64,000 nt of DNA from Acinetobacter proteolyticus (GCF_000367945.1 NZ_KB849179.1:3081470-3145469), one strand, 5' to 3'; positions 45,605 to 55,425 are shown, counted from the stretch's first letter. Translations and numbers: made by a program. Notes: generated by a model from the letters alone, not told the origin.

Positions 45605-47344
45605 ATGAACCAGACTTATCTCAAACACTGCGCCTTATTTACTTCTATTTCACTGGCTGTTACGGGTTGTGCAACCAAGGCAGTGCCTGTCACTGCAACA
45701 GAACAACTGTTTTATGGTGGCCCGATTCTCACCATGTCAGGCAACAGTCCTGAATATGCAGAAGCCCTGTTGGTAAAGGATGGAAAAATTGTTTTTGTGG
45801 GCTCAAAGCAGCAGGCTGAACGCTTAGCGGATAAGAGCGTTCAGTTGATTGATCTAAAAAATAAAACCTTATTGCCCAGTTTTATTGACGCGCATAGTCA
45901 TGTGAATATGGTTGGTTTTCATCAAATGGTGGCTAATCTCTACCCCATGCCTGATGGTCAGGTCTCAGATATCAACTCTTTGGTGAATGTGCTGAATAGT
46001 TGGAAAGTCCAAAATCCATCCGTGATTAAAACCATGGGCGGCTGGATTTTGGGGAATGGTTATGATGATGCACAACTGAATGAGCAGCGTCATCCGACGG
46101 CAACCGATTTAGATCGGGTCTCTCAAGACCAACCGGTGATGATTCTGCATCAATCAGGGCATTTAGCATCAGTCAATCACAAAGCACTGGAATTATTGAA
46201 GATCAATCAAAATACCCCGAATCCAGCGGGTGGTGTGATTCGCCGTGAAGCAGGCTCAAATGTGCCTAACGGTGTGCTAGAAGAGTCCGCTTTATTTACC
46301 GCAATTGGCTCAATTTTTAAAGATGTACCCCCTGCGGTGATGTTCCAAATTGCAGAAAAGGGCATTGATGCCTATGTAAAAAATGGTTTTACCACGGTAC
46401 AAGAAGGGCGCGCTGATCAGGGCACCACTGAAATGTGGCACGCTTTAGCCAAGCAGAATCGATTGCCAATTGATGTGGTTTCTTATCCCGATATCACCAC
46501 CAGCCAAGACTATATGCTCAAGCAAGGTAGCCAGCGACAGTATGATCATCATTTTCGAATTGGTGGAGTGAAAATCAGTTTAGATGGCTCACCCCAAGGC
46601 AAAACCGCTTGGCTGACCCAGCCTTATCTGGTACCACCGGAAGGTAAAGATAAGACATATAAGGGCTATCCTGCCATAAGTAATGATCAGCAGGTCAAGG
46701 ACTATATCAATTTAGCCTTTAAGCAAGGTTGGCAGGTGCTTGCGCATGCCAATGGTGATGCTGCGATTGATCAGTTTATTGGGGCAGTGAAAGATGCCAC
46801 AGCAAAACAAGGACTAGCAGATCGTCGTAGCGTATTGATTCATTCACAAACCATCCGTGATGATCAACTGGATCAGCTTAAGGCCTTAGATATTATTCCG
46901 TCCTTCTTCTCGTTGCATACCTTTTATTGGGGTGATTGGCATCGTCAGCAAACACTGGGTGAAACCCGAGCTGCCCATATTTCGCCAACTGCAACCGCTT
47001 TAAAAAAGCATCTGATCTTTACCGAACATCATGATGCACCTGTAGTACCCCCGAGTAGTATGATGATGCTCGATGCCACCGTGAACCGAGTAACGCGGAG
47101 CAATTATGTTTTGGGTGCAGATGAGCGCATTAGCCCATATCTGGCATTAAAGTCGATGACAGATTGGGCGGCGTATCAGTACTTTGAGGATCAGAGCAAG
47201 GGTACTTTAAGCCAAGGTAAATTGGCTGATTTGGTCATTCTGAATCAGAACCCGTTAACTGTACCCAGTCGTGAGATTAAAAACATTAAAGTATTGGCCA
47301 CTTATAAAGAAGGCAAACTGATTTATCAGAACGCGCAGAATTAA
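45605..47344 (+). CDS. lipoprotein amidohydrolase (YtcJ-like, amidohydrolase family 3)
   Basis: This 579-residue protein has a lipoprotein signal (lipobox VTGC, acylated Cys about residue 22) and a metal-dependent amidohydrolase domain. The HxH metal ligands stand in DAHSHVNMVG, and later metal ligands in HANGDAAID and IHSQTIRDD are visible. The family includes enzymes that split N-acyl bonds or cyclic amides; the substrate is unknown. A lipid-anchored, periplasmic location is unusual for this group but is seen in several gammaproteobacteria. A strong terminator follows. Confidence 0.9.
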   Translation: MNQTYLKHCALFTSISLAVTGCATKAVPVTATEQLFYGGPILTMSGNSPEYAEALLVKDGKIVFVGSKQQAERLADKSVQLIDLKNKTLLPSFIDAHSHVNMVGFHQMVANLYPMPDGQVSDINSLVNVLNSWKVQNPSVIKTMGGWILGNGYDDAQLNEQRHPTATDLDRVSQDQPVMILHQSGHLASVNHKALELLKINQNTPNPAGGVIRREAGSNVPNGVLEESALFTAIGSIFKDVPPAVMFQIAEKGIDAYVKNGFTTVQEGRADQGTTEMWHALAKQNRLPIDVVSYPDITTSQDYMLKQGSQRQYDHHFRIGGVKISLDGSPQGKTAWLTQPYLVPPEGKDKTYKGYPAISNDQQVKDYINLAFKQGWQVLAHANGDAAIDQFIGAVKDATAKQGLADRRSVLIHSQTIRDDQLDQLKALDIIPSFFSLHTFYWGDWHRQQTLGETRAAHISPTATALKKHLIFTEHHDAPVVPPSSMMMLDATVNRVTRSNYVLGADERISPYLALKSMTDWAAYQYFEDQSKGTLSQGKLADLVILNQNPLTVPSREIKNIKVLATYKEGKLIYQNAQN

Positions 47345-47348
47345 ACTG

Positions 47349-47376
47349 AAAACCGAGCCATCTGGCTCGGTTTTTT
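47349..47376 (+). terminator. terminator of the amidohydrolase gene
   Basis: CCGAGCCA pairs with TGGCTCGG around TC, followed by six T. Its reverse complement recurs at 47955-47985. Confidence 0.93.
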
Positions 47377-47394
47377 CTGCAAGGGTAATAAAGC

Positions 47395-47820
47395 TTATTC
47401 GTTGTTTTTAAATATATAGCAAATACTTCCAATTAAACCTATCAGTTGGCCGACCACCCACCCAAGTATAGAAAGATTTGAACATTTCGTAATTGAGTCG
47501 TAGAGGATTTCTGTATAGGAGGCTGTTTCTATCATATGCATTAATATGAATTCTAGGATGAATAGGATGATGATCACTGTTAAGTATAAATATTTGTTTT
47601 TTATTAAAATGAGAATGATTGAAAAGATAATAGAGAATATTCCGCATATGCTGAGCATGGACGGATCATTTGCAGAAACACCCTGCAACTCTTTAAAGTA
47701 GGTGATAGTACCAACCGCGATATAGTCAGAAAGACATAGATCCTGTCCAAATTTATCAATGGTATATCCAGCTATGCCTGACATCAATAAGAAAAAAATT
47801 GAAAGATATCTCATCATCAT
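47395..47820 (-). CDS. hypothetical A+T-rich membrane protein
   Basis: This 141-residue protein has four hydrophobic segments (about residues 4-20, 55-72, 76-95 and 118-137) and no family I recognise. It is visibly poorer in G+C than its neighbours, rich in Ile and Leu codons ending in A or T, and lies between two inverted copies of the same terminator. This suggests a cassette gained between the amidohydrolase and the TonB receptor genes. Three ATG codons in a row open the reading frame; any of them may be used. Confidence 0.65.
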   Translation of the reverse strand: MMMRYLSIFFLLMSGIAGYTIDKFGQDLCLSDYIAVGTITYFKELQGVSANDPSMLSICGIFSIIFSIILILIKNKYLYLTVIIILFILEFILMHMIETASYTEILYDSITKCSNLSILGWVVGQLIGLIGSICYIFKNNE

Positions 47821-47954
47821 TTTATAAACTTAAGCCTAAAGATAGATCGAATTCCCATGCCTCTACAAAATATTCAGGATCGGCCTAGCGGCTTCATTAA
47901 TATTGGAATGCCTATTTATGGATTTTAGAGTTAATTGAGCCAATATCATAATAT

Positions 47955-47985
47955 AAAAAAACCGAGCCAGATGGCTCGGTTTTTT
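47955..47985 (-). terminator. terminator of the TonB-dependent receptor gene
   Basis: CCGAGCCA pairs with TGGCTCGG around GA, with A and T runs on both sides. It is the exact reverse complement of the hairpin at 47349-47376 over 28 bases. Confidence 0.92.
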
Positions 47986-47990
47986 GATTA

Positions 47991-50399
47991 TTACCAACGA
48001 TAATTGATCTTGCCGTAATAGAACGCGCCATTAAAGCCAAAAGGCGAGAACTGGCTATAAGGTAAGCTGCCACCTGTGGGTTGGTTGATATCGTAGACAT
48101 CTTTATCAGGATATACATCGGTAATATTGTCGCCACCAACCGTGAAGTTCCAGTTTTGATATTGGTAAGACAACGCTAAATCGAGTAACCATTTGGCTGA
48201 GAATTTTTGGTCTTTGGCTTCACCTGAATTACTAAAGGTTTTAAAGCTGCCATAACGGGTGAGATTGGTATTTACCGTGAAGTTTCCAAACTTATAGTCA
48301 TTCGCCAAACTGAATTTATGTTCAGGGGTACTGCCAGCCAATAAACCGTACTGCTCTCGACGATCCAGACGCGTGAGGTTAATGCCCAGCGCATCTAAGA
48401 TGGCTGGATTGCCATCCACATGGGTCACTTTATTTTTATTGTAGTTGTAGGCCAGTGAGGTATTCAATTCGCCATAAGGCAATGCAGCCCATTTATAGGT
48501 CGCAACTAAGTCAACACCACGCGTGCGGGTATCGCTGGCATTGTTGAAATAACGAATCGTGTTGAAGTTGGTGTCAGTGATCCCTTTTGAATTCAGGTAT
48601 TGGCGAACGGTCGCACTGCTGGCATTGATATTGGAGGACAGGCTAATCCGGTTATCAATGTCGATTTGATAAGCATCCAACGTCACATATAGTTGATCTG
48701 TAGGTGTCAAGACTAAACCCACACTATAGTTTTTAGATTTCTCTGGTTTAAGTTGTTCGGCACCAAGCAGTTGAGCAACGTATGACGTGGTGGGAAAGGT
48801 ACCTGCTTCAGCAAATTGACCATTGATCAGCTGTGAAGAGGTTTGGGTGAAATATTGTTGGGCAAGACTTGGGGCGCGGAAACCAGTAGAGGCGCTACCA
48901 CGTACCGCAATCGCTGGATGAATCGCATAACGTAAAGACAATGACGCATTATCGGTATGACCAAAATCATTGTAATATTCATGGCGATAGGCTGTAGATG
49001 CTGAGAGTTTTTCAGTTAAATTGGCCTCTAAATCCAGATAAGCCGCATAACTGTCGCGTGACCATTCACCAGCATCGGCAGAGCGAAAGCCCGCTAATCC
49101 AGAAGAGCCACTTTTATAATAGGACGCTGGATCACCCGCTTGTATTTGATACTTCTGATTTAAATATTGCGTACCAAAGGCAACATTCAGTGGGCTGGCG
49201 AGTGCTGCAAGATTAAACTCTCGAGAAAGATCAAAGTTCACTACCGTTTGTGCATTTTTTAATGTGCCATTTTGGAATCCAAAAGGCGTGGTAGCGGTGT
49301 CTTTATAGAGATCGACATTAATGGTCTTGGTATCGACATCATAACGATTTAAACCATAATTGACTGAAGCATCATAATGCCACGCAGACCAATCGCCTTT
49401 GATCCCTGCAACTGCACCAAAATCATCGAGTTGGCCCTGAATGATCGGCAGATAGCCATTGGGAAACAGGGCAGGAATATTATTGGAGGCATTGCTTAAA
49501 CGATAGAATCCAGCAGTTTCTGCATTACGATGGCTATAGGTCGCAAAAGAATACAGCTCAGCATGATCACTGAGGTCATAACCTACATTCAAGGCTGCTT
49601 TGACTTCATCGGAATCTGGATCACCAAAACGGAAAGTACGCTGCCCATAGGTACTTGATTTGGGATCACGCAGGTCAGCACCTGCGCGATTGGTGGCTTG
49701 ACTATCCTGCCACTCTCCTGAAAAGATCGCATAGCCATAATTATTCAGTTGGGTCCCACCCGAAACAGAGGATTGTTTTTGTTCGCCATCACCCTTGTTA
49801 TAAATCCCGTATTTAATCCCAGCTTCGCCATGTTTTGGATTGGATTTCAAAATAATATTAATCACGCCTGCAATCGCATCGGAACCATAGCGAGCTGATG
49901 CACCTTCACGCAGGACTTCGACACGGCTAATCGCTGAGATCGGAATGGCATTTAAATCGGTTGGGGCAGAACCACGACCAATGGTCCCGCCAAGGTTAAT
50001 AAAGGCACCTGTGTGGCGACGCTTACCATTCACCAAAACCAGTACCTGATCAGGTGCTAGTCCTTTCAGTTGAGCAGGACGGACCAGTTCAGTTCCATCC
50101 ACCACGGTTGGACGTGGAAAATTAATCGAAGGAATAATTCGAGAGAGCGCTGTGCCAAGTTCATTGGAGCCGGTGCGTTCAGTCAGCTCTTTGGCACTGA
50201 TCACATCAATTGGCTGTAAGGACTCTGTTTGCGAACGATTGTTGGCACGGGTTCCGGTAACAACAATGGTGGCGAGCGTTTTGACTTGTTCGGGCTCTAT
50301 TGGGCTGTTCTCAGCGGCATGTACATTGCTATACAGGGCAAGCAGAATCAGGCTACTACTTAGATTTAAAGGAAAAGTTTTTACAAGGGGAGCATTCAT
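47991..50399 (-). CDS. TonB-dependent outer membrane receptor
   Basis: This 802-residue protein has a signal peptide, a plug domain and a 22-strand barrel. The plug begins with a TonB-box-like region followed by ATIVVTGTRANNRS, and contains VLVLVNGKRRHTG and EVLREGASARYGSDAIAGVI, typical plug motifs. The chain ends in KINYRW, an aromatic C-terminus as in outer membrane barrels. It imports a siderophore or another large ligand using TonB energy. The ligand cannot be told. AGAAG precedes the ATG. Neighbouring genes do not identify the ligand. Confidence 0.94.
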   Translation of the reverse strand: MNAPLVKTFPLNLSSSLILLALYSNVHAAENSPIEPEQVKTLATIVVTGTRANNRSQTESLQPIDVISAKELTERTGSNELGTALSRIIPSINFPRPTVVDGTELVRPAQLKGLAPDQVLVLVNGKRRHTGAFINLGGTIGRGSAPTDLNAIPISAISRVEVLREGASARYGSDAIAGVINIILKSNPKHGEAGIKYGIYNKGDGEQKQSSVSGGTQLNNYGYAIFSGEWQDSQATNRAGADLRDPKSSTYGQRTFRFGDPDSDEVKAALNVGYDLSDHAELYSFATYSHRNAETAGFYRLSNASNNIPALFPNGYLPIIQGQLDDFGAVAGIKGDWSAWHYDASVNYGLNRYDVDTKTINVDLYKDTATTPFGFQNGTLKNAQTVVNFDLSREFNLAALASPLNVAFGTQYLNQKYQIQAGDPASYYKSGSSGLAGFRSADAGEWSRDSYAAYLDLEANLTEKLSASTAYRHEYYNDFGHTDNASLSLRYAIHPAIAVRGSASTGFRAPSLAQQYFTQTSSQLINGQFAEAGTFPTTSYVAQLLGAEQLKPEKSKNYSVGLVLTPTDQLYVTLDAYQIDIDNRISLSSNINASSATVRQYLNSKGITDTNFNTIRYFNNASDTRTRGVDLVATYKWAALPYGELNTSLAYNYNKNKVTHVDGNPAILDALGINLTRLDRREQYGLLAGSTPEHKFSLANDYKFGNFTVNTNLTRYGSFKTFSNSGEAKDQKFSAKWLLDLALSYQYQNWNFTVGGDNITDVYPDKDVYDINQPTGGSLPYSQFSPFGFNGAFYYGKINYRW

Positions 50400-50585
50400 T
50401 TTGATCTTCTAACTCAAGTTTTGTAAACATTTGTGAACATGGTAGGAGCATCAAAATATTTTCAAAAACAATATAAAAACATAAGGTTAGAATTAAAGTT
50501 GCAAAGCTGATTGAATGCTTTTTAAGTAGATGATTTATATGGTATTGATATTTAAAGCGAAGCTAATGATTTTTGAATAAAGAAT

Positions 50586-50616
50586 AAAAAAACCAGCCCG
50601 ATTGGACTGGTTTTTT
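50586..50616 (-). terminator. purC terminator
   Basis: AACCAG (50591-50596) pairs with CTGGTT (50607-50612), with extra pairing inside the arms and A/T runs on both sides. It lies past the purC stop on the minus strand. Between here and 50400 lies the promoter region of the TonB receptor gene, A+T-rich, with nothing else recognisable. Confidence 0.85.
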
Positions 50617-50642
50617 GTTTAGAAGTAACAGCTTAGCTAGGC

Positions 50643-51362
50643 TTAGATATCGTCTAAGTTAATGCCTAAACGTGCAGCAACTTCTTCATATGCTTCAACC
50701 ACACCACCTAAACCTTGGCGGAAACGGTCTTTATCCAATTTTTTCTTGGTGTCTTTGTCCCATAAACGGCAACCGTCTGGAGAGAATTCATCACCCAATA
50801 CGATGCGGTCGTGGAATACGCCGAATTCAAGTTTGAAATCAACCAGAATCATATTACCTGCATCGAATAATGCTTTAAGCACATCATTCACTTGGTAAGT
50901 CAATTCTTTCATTTTTTCAAGCTGTTCTGCAGTCGCCCAACCTAAAGCAATTGCTTGAGATTCGTTCACCATTGGATCGCCAAGCGCATCATCTTTAAAG
51001 AATAATTCAAATGTTGGTGGGGTGAGTTCCTTACCTTCTTCAACACCTAAACGACGGCACAATGAACCCGCTGCATAGTTGCGGATGACACATTCAACCG
51101 GAATCATCTGAAGTTTTTTAACTAGCACTTCAGTTGGAGAAAGCAATTTTTCAAAATGCGTTTCAATACCAGCTGCAGCTAATTTATCCATGATGAAGGC
51201 GTTAAAACGGTTGTTGACCTTGCCCTTACGATCGAGTTGCTCGATTTTTTCGCCATTGAATGCCGAGGCATCATCACGAAAGACCAAAATCAGGTGATCA
51301 GCGTTATCTGTCTCGTATACAGATTTAGCTTTACCAGTATAGAGCAAGGTTTGTTTTAACAT
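50643..51362 (-). CDS. purC: SAICAR synthase
   Basis: This 239-residue enzyme joins aspartate to CAIR in purine synthesis. ATP and substrate segments are visible: LYTGKAKSVYETDNADHL at the N-terminus, RNYAAGSLCRRLGVEEG, and LVDFKLEFGVFHDRIVLGDE near the end. It is the last gene of the dapA, bamC-like, purC series, the order also seen in E. coli. AAAGG lies before the ATG. Length is normal for the short bacterial form. Confidence 0.97.
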   Translation of the reverse strand: MLKQTLLYTGKAKSVYETDNADHLILVFRDDASAFNGEKIEQLDRKGKVNNRFNAFIMDKLAAAGIETHFEKLLSPTEVLVKKLQMIPVECVIRNYAAGSLCRRLGVEEGKELTPPTFELFFKDDALGDPMVNESQAIALGWATAEQLEKMKELTYQVNDVLKALFDAGNMILVDFKLEFGVFHDRIVLGDEFSPDGCRLWDKDTKKKLDKDRFRQGLGGVVEAYEEVAARLGINLDDI

Positions 51363-51397
51363 GAGGGAACCTTTTGAAAAAAATGCCTAGTAAACGG

Positions 51398-52003
51398 CTA
51401 GGCTGGCCAATTTTGGTAAATCTGGGCTAACACTTCAGTTGCAACCGCTGGTTCTGCAAAAGTCGTGTCGAGTTTGAAGAGGGCAATAGTATTGCTTGAG
51501 CCAACCGCAGAAAGCTTCAATAGGTAGTTTTGTTCACCCACCTTAATCGTTGCTTCATAGCCATGATCTGCCTGAGAGATGACTTGGTAGTTGAGGCTGC
51601 TTACGGTTGCAAAGGCATATTGCCAAGCAGTTGCCGTTGGACCTTCCACTTTCAGTAATGGGTTTTTATTTCCATCCATCACCAATTGTGGACGACCTAA
51701 TGTCGTTGCTGTCGCTTCAGTGGTAGTGCTTGCAGTTTGCATTGACTCTGGACGAGGTAATGCATAACGGTTGCCAGTTTTGTTTTCAAATGTTGGCGCA
51801 TGTTGAATCGCAAGTGGATCAACCGTTGGTGCTGGATACAATGGCGTGAATGGTCTTACCGTTGCATTCTCAGGGAATTTGAGTGGTTCAAGCGCTTGCG
51901 CTTTTTTATAATCTAAAGAATGATTATTGAGGGCAAAACGACCACAACCAGCCAAACTTAAAGCTGAAATGACAAGGACAACACCAAGACGTAATTGCAT
52001 CAT
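51398..52003 (-). CDS. BamC-like outer membrane lipoprotein
   Basis: This 201-residue protein has a lipoprotein signal (lipobox LAGC, acylated Cys about residue 20), a proline-rich disordered stretch (KFPENATVRPFTPLYPAPT) and a beta-rich C-terminal domain. Similarity to E. coli BamC is low, but the gene order dapA, this gene, purC is the same as dapA-bamC-purC in E. coli, and the N-terminal region after the lipid anchor is similarly unstructured. It may be the Acinetobacter counterpart of the Bam complex component. The start could be 52003 or 52000. Confidence 0.7.
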   Translation of the reverse strand: MMQLRLGVVLVISALSLAGCGRFALNNHSLDYKKAQALEPLKFPENATVRPFTPLYPAPTVDPLAIQHAPTFENKTGNRYALPRPESMQTASTTTEATATTLGRPQLVMDGNKNPLLKVEGPTATAWQYAFATVSSLNYQVISQADHGYEATIKVGEQNYLLKLSAVGSSNTIALFKLDTTFAEPAVATEVLAQIYQNWPA

Positions 52004-52015
52004 AAATTGCTCGTA

Positions 52016-52909
52016 TTAAATAATGCCCGCAGTTTTTAAATCTGTGCGGAGCGGTTCACGATATTGTTCTGCGAGAGCGGTTAAAGGCAGGCGTAGACCT
52101 GTACTAATGTATCCCATCTCATGCAATGCCCATTTCACAGGAATTGGGTTTGATTCGCAAAACAAAATATTGTGTAGATTTGCAATTTGTTGATTCAAAC
52201 TTTGTGCTTTGGCTTGATCGCCAGCTAAAGCTGCTTCACAAACTTCGCTCATTTGTTTTGGTGCAACATTGGCGGTAACCGAGATATTGCCTTTCGCACC
52301 CAGCAAAATCAGTTCCCAAGCGGTTTCATCATCGCCTGAGTAAACTGCGATTTTACCTTTTAAACCTTCGATGAGGGCTTGACCACGGGGTACATCACCT
52401 GTTGCATCTTTAATCCCAACAATGTTTTTAACATCGGCAAGACGAATCACAGTTTCATTTTGCATGTCAACGCCAGTACGACCTGGAACATTATAAAGAA
52501 TTTGTGGAATATCAACTGCTTCAGCAATCGCTTTATAGTGTTGATATAAGCCTTCTTGTGTGGGTTTATTATAATATGGCGTCACGAGCAATGCGGCATC
52601 GGCACCGAGTTCTTTCGCTGCTTTAGTGAGTTCGATTGCTTCGTGAGTTGAGTTTGCACCTGTGCCCGCGATAATTGGGATGCGTTTATTGGCTACACGA
52701 ATCACTTCTTTGATGACTTGTGTGTGTTCTTCCATGCTTAATGTAGACGCTTCGCCCGTTGTGCCAACAGCAACAATACTATGTGTACCTTGTTGGATGT
52801 GCCACTCAACGAGCTTCTCAAGGCTCTTCCAATCTACGCGACCATCTTCAAACATAGGGGTGACGAGTGCGACAATTGAGCCTTGAATATTCTGTGCTAG
52901 CTGAGTCAT
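52016..52909 (-). CDS. dapA: 4-hydroxy-tetrahydrodipicolinate synthase
   Basis: This 297-residue enzyme condenses pyruvate and aspartate semialdehyde in the lysine pathway. The GTTGEASTLSMEEH motif, the Tyr in LVTPYYNKPTQEG and the Schiff-base Lys in VGIKDATGDVPRG are visible. It opens an operon with the BamC-like gene (12-base gap) and purC. AGGATAG stands a little far from the ATG. The remaining dap gene in the window, dapB, is at 27223-28044. Confidence 0.97.
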   Translation of the reverse strand: MTQLAQNIQGSIVALVTPMFEDGRVDWKSLEKLVEWHIQQGTHSIVAVGTTGEASTLSMEEHTQVIKEVIRVANKRIPIIAGTGANSTHEAIELTKAAKELGADAALLVTPYYNKPTQEGLYQHYKAIAEAVDIPQILYNVPGRTGVDMQNETVIRLADVKNIVGIKDATGDVPRGQALIEGLKGKIAVYSGDDETAWELILLGAKGNISVTANVAPKQMSEVCEAALAGDQAKAQSLNQQIANLHNILFCESNPIPVKWALHEMGYISTGLRLPLTALAEQYREPLRTDLKTAGII

Positions 52910-53200
52910 TTTAAAAAACTATCCTATTTTCCCATCCGAGATTGAATTAGTTGAAACGAAATATTGGATGGTTGCAGTATTTTGATTCGTCGTTCAATAA
53001 TGAATTCGATTGAATGACAATTATGCAAATTATGACTGATCGGCGGCATAAGAACAATATGCTTTAGTCAAACAGCCGAAAACTTTAATTCATCTTTTAC
53101 TTGAATGATTTTCATCTTATGAAAAGTTTGTGTCTGTTTGGCTAGTCAGAAACAATGAGGCAGCGTATTGTACAAGGAGCGATCTAGGTTGAATAATGAG

Positions 53201-53833
53201 ATGCAAAGCGATTCAAAACACAGTGCATTAATTGTTGTCGATGTGCAAAATGGGTTTACCCCGGGTGGGAACTTGGCAGTCACGGATGCTGATCAGATTA
53301 TTCCTGTGATTAATCAATTGGCACATCAGTTTGAAACAGTGGTGCTGACCCAAGACTGGCATCCTGATCAACATATTTCTTTCGCTGACAATCATGCACA
53401 TAAAGCGCCTTTTGAAACCATTGAGTTACCTTATGGTACGCAGGTATTGTGGCCAAAGCATTGTGTACAGGGGACGTCGGATGCCGAATTTCATCCTGCT
53501 TTAGATATTCCAACGGCACAATTGATTATTCGTAAAGGCTTTCACGTTAATATTGATAGCTATTCCGCCTTTATGGAAGCAGATCGTAAAACCCCGACGG
53601 GATTAAAGGGCTATCTTCAAGAACATCAAATTGATACGGTCTATATTGTGGGCATTGCCACTGATTTTTGTGTGGCATGGACAGCCTTGGATGCCGCACA
53701 GATGGGTTTTAAAACCTATGTGATTGAGGATGCCTGTAAAGCGATTGATCTGAATGGTTCATTACACAGTGCATGGCAAAGTATGTCAGCACATGGGATT
53801 CAGCGGATTCAGTCTGCTGCAATTTTGGCATAA
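53201..53833 (+). CDS. pncA: nicotinamidase/isochorismatase family protein
   Basis: This 210-residue protein matches bacterial nicotinamidase PncA. The catalytic Asp lies in VVDVQNGFTPGGNL, zinc ligands in TQDWHPDQHISF and the HA pair after it, and the nucleophile Cys in GIATDFCVAWTALDA. It turns nicotinamide into nicotinate for NAD recycling. The start is not certain: ATG at 53201 gives a normal N-terminus, but AAGGAG at 53174-53179 would suit a TTG at 53189. The 290-base gap upstream holds the promoters of dapA and this gene and nothing else I recognise. Confidence 0.9.
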   Translation: MQSDSKHSALIVVDVQNGFTPGGNLAVTDADQIIPVINQLAHQFETVVLTQDWHPDQHISFADNHAHKAPFETIELPYGTQVLWPKHCVQGTSDAEFHPALDIPTAQLIIRKGFHVNIDSYSAFMEADRKTPTGLKGYLQEHQIDTVYIVGIATDFCVAWTALDAAQMGFKTYVIEDACKAIDLNGSLHSAWQSMSAHGIQRIQSAAILA

Positions 53834-53924
53834 GCTTGAGCTGTTTGATCTAAAGGCGTTACACTTCTCAGGTTGATGCACCAGCATCAGTTAAATTATG
53901 CCTTAAACCTAAACTGAGCATTTT

Positions 53925-54389
53925 ATGACCATCGAACTTGATGATTTTGATCAAAAAATTATCCATCATTTACAAATGAATGGACGCTTAGCCAATCAGG
54001 AATTGGCTGAATTGGTCGGTTTATCGACCTCGCAATGTTCACGCCGTCGGGTTCAGCTTGAACAGAAGAAAATTATCACGGGTTATTATGCACAAATTGC
54101 ATTGAGTGCTGATCCTGCGCCGATCATGGGTATTATTGAAGTGAAATTGCAGAACTATAGTGATGCAACCCATGATCGTTTTGTTGAATTCTTGATGCAC
54201 GAACCTGCTGTGAAAGATATTCATAAACTGACAGGCAGTTATGATTTTGCCCTTAAAGTGGCAGTTAAAAATCTGGATGAGATGGTCAAACTCATCGGGA
54301 TTTTGTCTTCCAAGAACTTTGGTGTCAGTAATCTCAATACTTCAATTGTGCTGGAAAAATTAAAAGAAAACGGAATTGCGATTAAATAA
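53925..54389 (+). CDS. Lrp/AsnC family transcriptional regulator
   Basis: This 154-residue regulator has the Lrp helix-turn-helix (LDDFDQKIIHHLQMNGRLAN and SQCSRRRVQLE) followed by the amino acid-binding RAM domain with the GSYDFALKVAVKNLDEM strand. It should bind DNA as an oligomer and respond to an amino acid. The following gene encodes a YitT transporter-like protein 219 bases downstream, which may be its target. Ligand and target are unknown. Confidence 0.93.
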   Translation: MTIELDDFDQKIIHHLQMNGRLANQELAELVGLSTSQCSRRRVQLEQKKIITGYYAQIALSADPAPIMGIIEVKLQNYSDATHDRFVEFLMHEPAVKDIHKLTGSYDFALKVAVKNLDEMVKLIGILSSKNFGVSNLNTSIVLEKLKENGIAIK

Positions 54390-54608
54390 AAACAGGATTT
54401 TATTGTCGTTTGATCTAAGACAAAGTTAGAGCAAGGCTGATCGAAGCGCATAGACTATTCGAAATGGATTATTTTGAATATAAATTGCATTTATGGCAAA
54501 AATATAAGAATAAATTGCGAAATTTTAATAAAAATGATCAAATATGCCATGTCTTTCTTTGAAAGATCTCTCTCCCTTTAGCTGTTCTCCTATTTGAGTT
54601 GTACCGTT

Positions 54609-55247
54609 ATGAATACCGAGCAAAATGTATCTCTGGTAAGTCCAGTCATGCCTGTGATTGAGCAGCACTCTAAAATTGAAGATGCATTGGCAATGTTGAT
54701 CGGAACATTCATTCTGTCTTTTGCAATGACTTTATTGCAGCAGGCAGGCATTATGACGGGGGGGACAGCAGGTCTATCTTTGCTGATTCACTACATTACC
54801 GATCTGAAGTTCGGCGTGTTATTTTTCCTGATCAATATTCCATTTTATTATTTTGCCTATAAAAAGATGGGCATCGCACTGGTAGTGAAAACCTTTATTG
54901 CCGTTGCATTATTGGCGGGATTTACTGAAATTATTCCACAATTTTTTCACCTCTCCGATGTTAACCCAATCTACGCTACGATTTTTGCCAACGTCTTGAT
55001 GGGGGTGAGTTTTTTGATTCTATTTAGACATCGTTCGAGTTTAGGTGGTATCAACCTACTGGCGTTGTATTTGCAGGAACGTTTTAAAATTCCAGCAGGA
55101 AAAGTGCAAATGGGCATTGATGTGGTGATCTTATTAACCTCATTGCTGTTTGTGGACTGGAAGCTGATTTTGATCTCGATTTTTGGTGTCATTATTTTGA
55201 ATTCAATCATTTTATTGAATCATAAAACTACACGTTATGTGGCTTGA
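54609..55247 (+). CDS. YitT family (DUF161) membrane protein
   Basis: This 212-residue protein has about five hydrophobic segments and the YitT fold: LIGTFILSFAMTLLQQAGI, GGTAGLSLLIHYITDLKFG, then LFFLINIPFYYFAYKKMG and FRHRSSLGGINLLALYL. YitT proteins are thought to be membrane transporters or sensors; no clear substrate is known. The ATG at 54609 is preferred over the TTG at 54594. A strong terminator follows, and the mobile region begins 22 bases after it. Confidence 0.88.
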   Translation: MNTEQNVSLVSPVMPVIEQHSKIEDALAMLIGTFILSFAMTLLQQAGIMTGGTAGLSLLIHYITDLKFGVLFFLINIPFYYFAYKKMGIALVVKTFIAVALLAGFTEIIPQFFHLSDVNPIYATIFANVLMGVSFLILFRHRSSLGGINLLALYLQERFKIPAGKVQMGIDVVILLTSLLFVDWKLILISIFGVIILNSIILLNHKTTRYVA

Positions 55248-55353
55248 TGCATTTGCCTTTCGGTTATTAACCTGACTGTTGCAGAACACAATCTATATTG
55301 ATCATCAGATGCTAAATCTGATCTATTAAATGACTGAGATCATGACAAATCCA

Positions 55354-55396
55354 AAAAAAAGCGCCATAAAGAATTAGTTTATGGCGCTTTTTTTAT
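55354..55396 (+). terminator. yitT terminator
   Basis: GCGCCATAAA pairs with TTTATGGCGC around a seven-base loop, with A and T runs on both sides. The Tn7-like end starts 22 bases after it, so the insertion left the host gene intact. Confidence 0.94.
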
Positions 55397-55425
55397 GTAT
55401 CAGCGTCGTACAAACGATGTAATTA

